A DNA stretch of 47,828 nt from Olsenella sp. An285 (GTDB lineage Bacteria > Actinomycetota > Coriobacteriia > Coriobacteriales > Atopobiaceae), in assembly GCF_002159625.1 (NCBI RefSeq), contig NZ_NFIZ01000017.1, positions 1-47,828 on the forward strand. Reading direction: 5' to 3'. A program made the position numbers and the translations under genes. Below are positions 16,894 to 23,835 of this stretch, piece after piece; position 1 is the first letter of the stretch, and each line of letters begins with the position of its first letter. Below the pieces are notes generated by a model. The model was not told where the DNA came from and did no database searches. It saw nothing but the letters and a program-made list of their open reading frames with translations.

Positions 16894-17191
16894 GTGCGCT
16901 CCTCTCATGAGCGCCCAGCAAAAGGCGAACAAGACGTTCCCGGCGTGCCGCGCGGACAGCCAACGCACGGCACGCCAAGGCTTCGCCATGGACGGGTCTT
17001 CTCCGCCTTGAGCGACGATATTCATCCCCCGCAAGTCCATCGACAACGCGCCCTTGGCGACGATTGGCGGCCTTACGGATATGCGCCGGCCCGCTCGCGC
17101 GGACCGTTGGAGGCAAGAGCCTCCTTCGTCGAGCTCGTCGTCACGGGGAGGGCGACGGCGAGCCCGGCGAAGGGGCCTCTCGCACCCGGCG
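16894..17191 (-). promoter_or_regulatory. Leader region of loaP and the distal polysaccharide operon
   Basis: This 298-base gap separates cpsB from loaP. It contains a perfect 6-bp stem with tetraloop (17109-17124; in the transcript GGAGGC, UCUU, GCCUCC) and several weaker GC-rich dyads. A weak promoter-like pair, TTGTCG and GAATAT with 17 bases between, lies about 130 bases before loaP. LoaP is known to recognise RNA hairpins in operon leaders, so a target here would make the operon self-regulated. The assignment is inference. Confidence 0.35.
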
Positions 17192-17833
17192 CTAGGGCAC
17201 CCCCGCAGGGAACTCCCTGAGTGCCTGGGCAAGGTGGTCGTAGTGCGCGGGGCGATGGGCGTCGCTCGCCACGCAGCTGTAGAGGCCGCGTTTGAGGAGC
17301 TTCCGCGCGCAGCGGGACGCGGGGTCCAGGAGGCCCCCCGCGACAAAGCCGGCGGATGCCTGGAGCTGGCATCCCAGGTCCACGAGACGCCCCGCGAGCT
17401 CGGGCTTCTTCTGGATGGCGCGATAGCGCTCCGGGTGGGCGATTACCACGGCAAGGCCGCGGCCCTGGAGCTCGAATATGGTGCGCTCGTACACGCGGAA
17501 GTCCGCCTCCGAGCAGCCGAAGTCCAGCTCCAGGAGGAACTCGCCGGTGCCCTGGATGGCAAGGCGCTCCGCCCACTCCTCCGCACCGAGCTCCATGAGC
17601 TTCTGGTGCGCCACCTCAAAGCCCATGGAGAGCGGCATGTTGGTGTGGCGGCAGAGCTCGTGGTAGGCGGACCACATGGACTCGTAGTCGAAGTAGGGAT
17701 CGCGCGCGTGCGGCGTGCAGACGATGCTGGTCACGCCCGCCCTGCGCGCGGCGTCTATCATGGCCAGGCTCATCTCAAGGTCCCTGGCGCCGTCGTCCAC
17801 GCCCGGCAGGATGTGGCTGTGCATGTCCCTCAT
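17192..17833 (-). CDS. CpsB/CapC-type PHP-domain tyrosine-protein phosphatase
   Basis: This 213-aa manganese-dependent phosphatase of the PHP superfamily shows MHSHILPGVDDGARD (metal-binding H-x-H at the N-terminus), VCTPHARDPYFD, GEFLLELDF, VIAHPERYRAI and CVASDAHRPAHY. It should dephosphorylate the tyrosine kinase encoded just upstream and so tune polymerisation and export. The start at 17833 is fixed by GGGAGGA six bases upstream; an upstream extension of the frame is arginine-rich and not credible. It is slightly shorter than the usual 240-255 aa, mostly at the N-terminus. Confidence 0.9.
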   Translation of the reverse strand: MRDMHSHILPGVDDGARDLEMSLAMIDAARRAGVTSIVCTPHARDPYFDYESMWSAYHELCRHTNMPLSMGFEVAHQKLMELGAEEWAERLAIQGTGEFLLELDFGCSEADFRVYERTIFELQGRGLAVVIAHPERYRAIQKKPELAGRLVDLGCQLQASAGFVAGGLLDPASRCARKLLKRGLYSCVASDAHRPAHYDHLAQALREFPAGVP

Positions 17834-17891
17834 GTGGTCCTCCCTTCGCGTGCGATCGTTGGATGCGTCTTTGTGCCGAGGACCCGAGGTC

Positions 17892-18800
17892 CTACTCGTC
17901 TGTGTACGTGCGCGCCTGGTAGTGCGTGCCCACCAGGAACTGCGCCGTGGAGTCCGGCGAGGCCGGTTGGGCACCGGGCGTCACCGTTGGGATCTCGCGC
18001 AGGCCCGCCGGCGAGGGTGCGGCCTCCTGAGGCGCCGTCGTGGGGGCAGCCTTGGCCGGGGCGCGGTCTATGACAACGTCATCGCCCCCGCCGCGGGCGC
18101 CGGAGCCGGCGTCCTTCTCGGCACTGCCGTAGTGGCTGTAGTAGCCGTAGTAGCCATAGCCGTAGCCGCCGCCGCTTGCGTCGCAGTAGTTGAGGACGGT
18201 GCCCACCACATGGGCTCCGGCCTGCTTGAGCTGGGTGTAGGAGGCCACAACGTCGTCCCTGCGAACGTAGTCCTCGCGCACCACGAGCAGCGTGGCGTCT
18301 GCCACGGAGCCCAGGACCGCTGCGTCGACGAAGACGGAGAGCGGCGGGGTGTCCAGCACCACATAGGCGAACTCGCGCCTCAGGGACTTGAGCAGGCCGC
18401 GGAAGCGCTTGGACGAGAGGATGTCCGTGGGGTTGGGGATGTTGGGCTCGCAGTCCAGGAAGTAGAGGTTGGGCGTGGAGGTGCGGACCACGGCCTCGTT
18501 GACGTCGACCTCTCCGGAGAGGACCCCGTAGAGGCCGTGGCGGCAGTGCGCGCCGAGCCTGGGGGCCAGCGAGCGCTTGCGCATGTCGCACTCCATGATG
18601 AGGACGGGCCGGCCGCCGGCGGCGAGCGCCTGGGCGAGGAGCTCCGCCACGAAGGTCTTGCCCTCGTTGGGGATGGTGGAGGCAACGACGATGCTGCAGA
18701 CGGGCTCGTCCACGGAGGCGAAGCGGATGTTTGCGGCGAGGGTCTTGACCGCGTTCTGCACGGCGACCTTGTCCGCGGCGCGACGGCGCTTCTTGGGCAT
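17892..18800 (-). CDS. CpsD/CapB-type bacterial tyrosine kinase
   Basis: This 302-aa cytoplasmic BY-kinase shows a Walker A of the form STIPNEGKTFVAELLAQAL, Walker A' VLIMECDMRKRSL and Walker B YVVLDTPPLSVFVDAA. A tyrosine cluster follows the ATPase domain (GGGYGYGYYGYYSHYGS, about residues 210-226) and is the expected autophosphorylation site. Unusually, about 75 more residues rich in Ala, Pro, Thr and Gly follow it, ending QARTYTDE. It pairs with the Wzz-like membrane adaptor one base upstream. Ribosome-binding site GGGAGG sits before ATG 18800. Confidence 0.9.
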   Translation of the reverse strand: MPKKRRRAADKVAVQNAVKTLAANIRFASVDEPVCSIVVASTIPNEGKTFVAELLAQALAAGGRPVLIMECDMRKRSLAPRLGAHCRHGLYGVLSGEVDVNEAVVRTSTPNLYFLDCEPNIPNPTDILSSKRFRGLLKSLRREFAYVVLDTPPLSVFVDAAVLGSVADATLLVVREDYVRRDDVVASYTQLKQAGAHVVGTVLNYCDASGGGYGYGYYGYYSHYGSAEKDAGSGARGGGDDVVIDRAPAKAAPTTAPQEAAPSPAGLREIPTVTPGAQPASPDSTAQFLVGTHYQARTYTDE

Positions 18801-18801
18801 G

Positions 18802-19461
18802 CTACCTCCCTCCCTTCATGGCGGGGATGCGCCCGATAACGGGGACGTCGAGAAGGGCCTCGATCTCCTCCTGGCTGCGGACCTTGGTGTTGAGCATGTC
18901 CGCCATCACGACGATGGCCACGGCGAGGAAGAGGCCCGCCATGAGGGCCACGGCCACGTAGAGCTTGCGGTTGGGGCCGCTGGGCTCGTCCGAGGCGACG
19001 GCGAGGTCGATGGCATTGACGCTCTCCACGTCCATGACCTCGCGGGCGATGGTGGAGACGTTGTCCACCATGCCGTTGGCGATGTCCGCCGCCACCTGCG
19101 GGTCAGCCCCGGTGACGGAGAGACCGATGACGCGGGAGTCGGTCTCGCTGGTGACGGAGACGGAGTAGCCGGTGAGGTCCTTGAGGCCCAGCTGCTCCGC
19201 GGTCTCGCTCTGGACGCGGTCGCTCGAGAGGAGGGTCGCCACGTCCGTGGAGATCATCTGGGAGGCGGAGAGGTCCGAGTAGAGCGTGGTGTTGCTCACG
19301 GTCTCCTGCTCCACGAGGACGTACATACTCGTGGAGGCGGTGTAGGTGTCGCGCATGAGCACGACGCTGTACAGGCCCATGAGGAGCGCGCACGCCAGGG
19401 GCAGCGCGATCACGAGCTTGAGGTGCTTCCTCAGCAGTTGCAGCAGCTCGAGGAGGGTCAT
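18802..19461 (-). CDS. Wzz/CapA (YveK)-type chain-length regulator and kinase adaptor
   Basis: This 219-aa protein has two transmembrane segments (about residues 16-36, VIALPLACALLMGLYSVVL, and 165-188, LYVAVALMAGLFLAVAIVV) flanking an extracytoplasmic domain. It carries the Wzz start TYTASTSMYVLVEQ. The short cytoplasmic tail (NTKVRSQEEIEALLDVPVIG) ends with the pattern that activates the separate CpsD kinase. It is the first gene of the leftward polysaccharide operon, controls polymer length, and recruits the kinase to the membrane. Confidence 0.9.
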   Translation of the reverse strand: MTLLELLQLLRKHLKLVIALPLACALLMGLYSVVLMRDTYTASTSMYVLVEQETVSNTTLYSDLSASQMISTDVATLLSSDRVQSETAEQLGLKDLTGYSVSVTSETDSRVIGLSVTGADPQVAADIANGMVDNVSTIAREVMDVESVNAIDLAVASDEPSGPNRKLYVAVALMAGLFLAVAIVVMADMLNTKVRSQEEIEALLDVPVIGRIPAMKGGR

Positions 19462-19770
19462 GCCTTCGCGGTCCTTTCTTGCGCGGAGGTTACCGCCCTC
19501 TGCGCCGAAGCTTCGTCTCTACGTCAAGCAATCGTACATTATAGGGGAGGGGGTGCCTGAAAATGTACTGAGAGAGACATTATTCAATCAGATGTACGCA
19601 AAGATGCTACATGCCCAGTTATCTGGGATTTCTTTTAGTTAGCTTAAACTAACCTCTTGTAGAGCGGCGGATTTTGCCCCTGAGCTTGCTGAATAGAGTA
19701 TGAGGGGGGCCAGCATAAATTGTTAGCATGTGTCGGGAGCGGGTTGGCCGGGCGGCACGGGTCGTGTGCC
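19462..19770 (-). promoter_or_regulatory. Promoter and leader region of the polysaccharide operon
   Basis: On the minus strand a perfect TATAAT lies at 19538-19543, about 75 bases before the first gene. It is preceded by ACCCCCTCCCC, the block also present before the -10 box at 60-65. No good -35 box is present at 16-18 bases, so activation by a factor is possible. A second, weaker candidate further upstream is CTAACA and CATACT (about 19690-19715). Between the two lie tandem hairpins: CCCAG/CTGGG (19615-19628) and TTAGTT/AACTAA (19635-19652). A short plus-strand frame ending at 19642 has no proper start. Confidence 0.5.
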
Positions 19771-21165
19771 CTACTCAACCGCTGCGACGTCCTCCGTTGT
19801 GAGGGCAGCGCTCTCCGCGAGGGCGCGGTAGTCGCGCGGGCCGGCGGCGTTGGTGGCCGCGCCGAGGCGCTCGTCCTCCGCCTGCTCCTGGGGGATCTCC
19901 GCCGAGGAGTCGCTGGGGTCGAGCCCGGCGTCCACGCGCCGCATCATCGCGCGCCACTCGTCGTACATCGTGGCCACGTAGGAGACGCCGCCCTGGGAGA
20001 GGCTGTAGCTCGGCGCCGCGGCGGAGTAGATGGTGAGGCTCTCGCCGGAGCGCTGGATCTCCAGCGCGTAGGACGCGATGTCCGCGGAGGAGAGGTCGGT
20101 GGAGACTGATGAGGCGAGCTGGCCCACAAGCCCGGGAATCTGGACGGGACTCGCGGCGAGCACCTGACGCACGATGGCCTCCACAATCTGGCGCTGGGCC
20201 TGGGCGCGTCCGAAGTCGCCGCCGGAGACGTTGTAGCGCTCGCGCGCGTAGGAGAGCGCCTGCTCGCCGGTGAGGGTCTGCTCGCCCGCGGAGAAGGCCG
20301 TGCCGCCGTTGCCGGCGGGTATGTCCTCGGGGATGGTGACGGTCACGCCGCCGAGCGCGTCGACGACCTGCTCCAGGCCCTCGAAGTCGACCTCGACGTA
20401 GTGCGCTATGTCCACGCCGGCGAACTCGGAGACGGCGCGGACGGCGAAGGCGGGGCCGTAGTTGTACGAGGCGTTGATCTTCTCGGTCCCGCCATTGGAG
20501 GCCTGGACCATGGTGTCGCGCGGGATGGAGACGAGGGTCACCGTCGCGCGCGCCGTGTCCACGCGAGCGAGCATGATGACGTCCGCCCGGGAGATCTCAT
20601 CTGCCTCTCGGGCGTCGGAGCCGAGAATGAGCACGTAGAAGGACCTGTCCTCCTCTGCCGTTGCGGGCTCGGGGTCGACGAGGGCCCCCTCGAGCTCCTC
20701 GCGCTGGTCCTCGTCCACGCTCATGGCACTGTCCAGGCCGCGGACCCAGAGCCCGGCCGCCACCGCCACGACGGCGAGCACGGCCACGAGACCGATGAGG
20801 ATCTTCGCGGCGAGCGGCACGCGGCGCCTTCCGTCGGACGACGCCGACGGCCTTGCCTCCTCGCGGAGGGCGGTCTCGTACCTGTCGTGCGCGCGGGCGT
20901 GGCGCGCCACCGAGGGCCTGAGGGACTCCGCGCGGGAGGAGGTGAGCTCGTCGAGGCTCTCCGCCTCGGGACTTACGGGATGCGCGACGGCGCCCTCGAG
21001 CTCGTCGCGCGTGCGGGCGTGGGAGGAGCCGGCGGCGAAGTGGGCGCCGGGGGCTGGGGCGTCGTCTGCGGGGGCGGTGCCGGCAGCCGCATCGTCAGAG
21101 GGGCCGGACACGGAGTCCGCGCGCTTCTCGAGCTCCTCGTCCTTCTTGGCCTCATGCTCCGCCAT
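19771..21165 (-). CDS. LytR-CpsA-Psr (LCP) family phosphotransferase
   Basis: This 464-aa protein has a long disordered cytoplasmic N-terminus (about 115 residues), one transmembrane segment (ILIGLVAVLAVVAVAAGLWV) and an extracellular LCP domain. LCP marks are FYVLILGSDAREADEISRAD, VSIPRDTMVQ (the conserved Arg), the EKINASYNYGP block, FEGLEQVVDALGGVTV and LTGEQALSYARER. Enzymes of this family move undecaprenyl-linked glycopolymers onto peptidoglycan. Directly upstream of the polysaccharide operon it is the likely wall-anchoring ligase for that polymer. Ribosome-binding site AGGGGAGGGGG lies before ATG 21165. Confidence 0.92.
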   Translation of the reverse strand: MAEHEAKKDEELEKRADSVSGPSDDAAAGTAPADDAPAPGAHFAAGSSHARTRDELEGAVAHPVSPEAESLDELTSSRAESLRPSVARHARAHDRYETALREEARPSASSDGRRRVPLAAKILIGLVAVLAVVAVAAGLWVRGLDSAMSVDEDQREELEGALVDPEPATAEEDRSFYVLILGSDAREADEISRADVIMLARVDTARATVTLVSIPRDTMVQASNGGTEKINASYNYGPAFAVRAVSEFAGVDIAHYVEVDFEGLEQVVDALGGVTVTIPEDIPAGNGGTAFSAGEQTLTGEQALSYARERYNVSGGDFGRAQAQRQIVEAIVRQVLAASPVQIPGLVGQLASSVSTDLSSADIASYALEIQRSGESLTIYSAAAPSYSLSQGGVSYVATMYDEWRAMMRRVDAGLDPSDSSAEIPQEQAEDERLGAATNAAGPRDYRALAESAALTTEDVAAVE

Positions 21166-21242
21166 GAGCTACCCCCTCCCCTGTTTTGACACTCAGGTGA
21201 TGATACCCAATCGCGCGCGGGGAGCCGGAGCCGTTTCACGGG

Positions 21243-21292
21243 AGAAACAGGGTGGCGCCGGCAGCGCCTTGCGGCCAGCTGCCCCGCCACCC
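21243..21292 (-). terminator. Intrinsic terminator after the PRC-barrel gene
   Basis: GGGTGGCG (21250-21257) pairs with CGCCACCC (21285-21292), and inside it GGCAGC (21260-21265) pairs with GCTGCC (21278-21283). On the minus strand the stem is followed by TGTTTCT. It sits 15 bases beyond the stop codon at 21307, ending that transcript before the LCP gene. Confidence 0.65.
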
Positions 21293-21306
21293 CTTGTTAC
21301 CACACT

Positions 21307-22335
21307 TTACTTGCGGGCCTTGTCGAACTCGTCCTTGAAGGAACCGAACATCTTGCCAAGGGAACCGAGCTGCTTGCCGGCTGCCTTGGCCACCTTGTCG
21401 CCGGTGGAGGCGGACTTGGGCCTGGGCTTGGCGGCGGGCTTGGGCGCCTGCTTTGCCGCGGACTTCGTCGCGCCTGCGCCCTTGGGCGCGGGGGCGTACG
21501 TCTTGGGCTTCTGACGGCTGGGCTCGGCCGTGGCGGTCTTCTCGGGCAGGCCCTCGACCGGGCGCTCCACGCGCACGTCCGCCGCGCTTATCGCCGGCGC
21601 CTGCTGGACGGGCTCGGGTTCGTCTGCCGTGGCGTCCGCGATCGCGCGCTTGGCCTTGCCCAGGGCGCGGCCCAGCGCGAAGGAGCCCTTGTCCACGGCC
21701 TCCCCCGCGGCGGCGCCGACCTTCTTGCCCACCTGGGAGGCGCCGGCCTTGGCGCGGGCATAGCCCTCGCCCGCCGCGCCGGCGAGGCCGCCGTCGAGCT
21801 CCGGGGCGCGGCCGCCGGTGTCCACGACCATGTAGCCGTCGCGGTAGCCCACGACCATCCCGGGCTCGATCACGAAGGAGCCCAGGAGGGCGCGCGCCAT
21901 GCCGCCGTCGGTGGTGGAGAAGCGCTGGACGCGACCGTTCTTCTCGTCAAACTCTGCGTCGGAGACGTAGCCGAGGGGCTTGCCCTCCACGGTCCTGGCG
22001 TCCATGCCGGACCAGATGATGCAGGAGTCCCAGTCCACGCCCAGGCGACGGACCGCGGCGGCGTCCATGCCGTCCTCGGGCCGCGTGACCATGACGTTGG
22101 CGCCGTCGAGCGCGAAGGAGTCGAGCGCGACGAAGGCGTCGTCACGCTTGACCACTCCCGCGACGTCCGGTCGCTTGACCATGAGGCCGATGACGAGCTT
22201 GCCGCCCGGGGAGAACACGGCGTTGTGCACCTTGCCGAGCTTCTGGAAGCGCTCGGTGACGGTGCCGTCCTTTGCCGTCTTGGGCTTTTTTGGAAGGAGA
22301 ACGCGCCTGCCGACGAGCTCGGAGACTTTGAGCAC
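21307..22335 (-). CDS. PRC-barrel domain protein with basic Ala/Lys/Pro-rich tail
   Basis: This 342-aa protein starts MLKVSELVGRRVLLPKK and has two PRC-barrel-like repeats in the first ~180 residues (GKVHNAVFSPGGKLVIGLMV, then GKPLGYVSDAEFDEKNGRVQ and IEPGMVVGYRDGYMVVDTGG). After that it is low in complexity: an Ala/Gly/Lys amphipathic stretch, then Pro/Lys/Ala repeats ending GSLGKMFGSFKDEFDKARK. PRC barrels bind partner proteins or RNA; the role here is unknown. It lies 2 bases downstream of the YtxH gene and ends at a good terminator, so it is the last gene of a small unit. Confidence 0.75.
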   Translation of the reverse strand: MLKVSELVGRRVLLPKKPKTAKDGTVTERFQKLGKVHNAVFSPGGKLVIGLMVKRPDVAGVVKRDDAFVALDSFALDGANVMVTRPEDGMDAAAVRRLGVDWDSCIIWSGMDARTVEGKPLGYVSDAEFDEKNGRVQRFSTTDGGMARALLGSFVIEPGMVVGYRDGYMVVDTGGRAPELDGGLAGAAGEGYARAKAGASQVGKKVGAAAGEAVDKGSFALGRALGKAKRAIADATADEPEPVQQAPAISAADVRVERPVEGLPEKTATAEPSRQKPKTYAPAPKGAGATKSAAKQAPKPAAKPRPKSASTGDKVAKAAGKQLGSLGKMFGSFKDEFDKARK

Positions 22336-22337
22336 GC

Positions 22338-22787
22338 CTAGGCCTCGGGGGTCTCGTCCTCGTCCACGACCTCAACGTGGACGGCCTCGGCCGCGGTCTC
22401 GCCGGCCTCGGACGGGGCGTCCGCCATGGCGGCCACGCGGTCAGTCACGGTGGTCACGGCGTCCTGCACCTGGGCGGAGGCGTCGGCGACGGCGTCGGAG
22501 AGGGACTCGCGGAGCTGGTCCATGCGCTCGCGGGCGAGGTCGACCTTGGCGCGGAGCTCGTCGGTCTTGGCGTCGACGGTGGGACGGAAGTCGTTGATCT
22601 TGTCGGTCACGACGCCGGCACCACGCTCGTAGGTGTCAACGGCGGAGTCCCAGGCGTCGTTCATGGCATCAGCGGCCATGGCGCGGCTCTCGGCACCGGA
22701 GCGCGGGGCGAGCATGAGGCCGGCGACGACACCGGTCGCGGCGCCGAAGATGCTGCCAAGGATGAAACCGACGGTCTTCTTGTTCAT
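22338..22787 (-). CDS. YtxH-like membrane-anchored protein
   Basis: This 149-aa protein starts MNKKTVGFILGSIFGAATGV, a glycine-rich single transmembrane segment followed by LAPRSGAESR, the classic YtxH (gas-vesicle/stress-like) opening. The rest is a long charged amphipathic helix predicted to form coiled coil, ending acidic (VHVEVVDEDETPEA). ATG 22785-22787 with GGAGGA five bases upstream is preferred over an upstream TTG/GTG-type extension. Its function in other bacteria is unclear, but the family is often stress-linked. Confidence 0.85.
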   Translation of the reverse strand: MNKKTVGFILGSIFGAATGVVAGLMLAPRSGAESRAMAADAMNDAWDSAVDTYERGAGVVTDKINDFRPTVDAKTDELRAKVDLARERMDQLRESLSDAVADASAQVQDAVTTVTDRVAAMADAPSEAGETAAEAVHVEVVDEDETPEA

Positions 22788-22833
22788 GTCTTCCTCCTGT
22801 TGGTAGGTGCACATCGGGGCGCGTGGGCGCCGG

Positions 22834-23754
22834 CTAACGAACGAGGTGCGGACGGGGGACGTCCTTCATGCCCCAGGGGTCGTCGTCCTCGAGGTCAGAG
22901 TCGGAATCGGGGTCGGCGGCCTGGTCTTCCGCGGGCTCGGGATCATCTGCGGAATCGGGGTCGTCCGGGTCGTCGAGGTCGTCGAAGTCTTCGGCGGAAT
23001 CGGCGTCTGCCGCGGGCTCCGGCTCTTCGAGGTCGTCAACGGGCTCGTCGACGGGCTCGAGGTCCTTCTCGGCCTCGTCTGCCACGGGCTCGGTCACGGC
23101 AGTGTCGGAGAGGTCGTCCGCCTCGTCCCAGTCCGCGGGCTCGTCGTCCGCGGGCTCGTCCTCGGTGATGGGCTCGTAGGCCGCGTCGACGAACTCGGTC
23201 ACGACGGTCTCCTCCTCGTAAGGGAGCTCATCGTCGAAGGGGTCGTCGAGGGGCTCGGAATCATCCTCCGGCTCCGACTCCGGCTCGCCGAGGCTGTCCA
23301 CGAGGTCGACCAGGCCGCTCGCAATGGCCTCGACGTCGGGCTCCGGCTCGCCGCCGCCCGAGTACGCCCACTGGAGAATCCAGACGGCGCTCGAGAGGGC
23401 GCCGGCCACGAGGACGTCGTCCGGGCAGGCGAGGGTAATCTTGTAGGTGCGCTCGTCAACCTCGACGGTCTGGCCGCCCGTCACGTCGCCGGCGGCATTC
23501 GTCTGAGCGAGGAGCTCCACCGTCACGTGCTCGAGCAGGTGCGCGAGCTCGGTGTCCGCGACGACCTCACCAAAGCTGGAGGAGGCGTCGCCCAGGCACA
23601 TGTGGTCGACGAGGCCGGGCATGATCTCGAGCACGTGCTCGGTGCCCTCGGGGTCCTCGCTGGTCAGCAGGGGCGCATCGGGGGAGACGGCAACCACGGC
23701 CTCGAGGTTCCTCGGCCCCACCGTGACCTTGATGATGTCAAAAAGCTGGGCCAT
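22834..23754 (-). CDS. Orphan cyanophycin-synthetase-N-like domain with long acidic tail
   Basis: This 306-aa protein begins at ATG 23754 (AGAGGAG five bases upstream). Residues about 10-125 read like the N-terminal domain of cyanophycin synthetase: NLEAVVAVSPDAPLLTSEDP, then HVLEIMPGLVDHMC, TELAHLLEHVTVELLAQTNA, YKITLACPDD and SAVWILQWAY, matching the family's LPGL-H-C, LAHL-EH-ALELQ and YEE positions. The ATP-grasp and Mur-ligase domains that make cyanophycin are absent. About 160 residues of almost pure Asp/Glu/Pro/Ala/Ser follow (EPESEPEDDSEPLDDPFDD and similar), ending WGMKDVPRPHLVR. The homology is my reading of motifs and the function is unknown. Confidence 0.55.
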   Translation of the reverse strand: MAQLFDIIKVTVGPRNLEAVVAVSPDAPLLTSEDPEGTEHVLEIMPGLVDHMCLGDASSSFGEVVADTELAHLLEHVTVELLAQTNAAGDVTGGQTVEVDERTYKITLACPDDVLVAGALSSAVWILQWAYSGGGEPEPDVEAIASGLVDLVDSLGEPESEPEDDSEPLDDPFDDELPYEEETVVTEFVDAAYEPITEDEPADDEPADWDEADDLSDTAVTEPVADEAEKDLEPVDEPVDDLEEPEPAADADSAEDFDDLDDPDDPDSADDPEPAEDQAADPDSDSDLEDDDPWGMKDVPRPHLVR

Positions 23755-23808
23755 CGAGGCTCCTCTCACTTCCGCCGGGTGTGCGGGCTGGTGACAGTGT
23801 ACCCGTAC

Positions 23809-23814
23809 ATTGTA
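23809..23814 (-). promoter_or_regulatory. -10 box upstream of the acidic-tail gene
   Basis: The minus strand reads TACAATGTACG, close to the TATAATGTACG at the polysaccharide promoter. It is about 55 bases before ATG 23754 and downstream of the CNNM gene stop. No clear -35 box is present. Confidence 0.35.
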
Positions 23815-23835
23815 GTTAAACTGCCGCCGCGGAGC

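Noticed and set aside
19552-19642. Plus-strand frame reading VPENVLRETLFNQMYAKML after AGGGGAGGGGG
   Set aside because: The GTG touches the purine-rich block with no spacing, the frame is about 30 codons, and the same bases form the minus-strand promoter. It may be a fossil but is not supportable as a gene.
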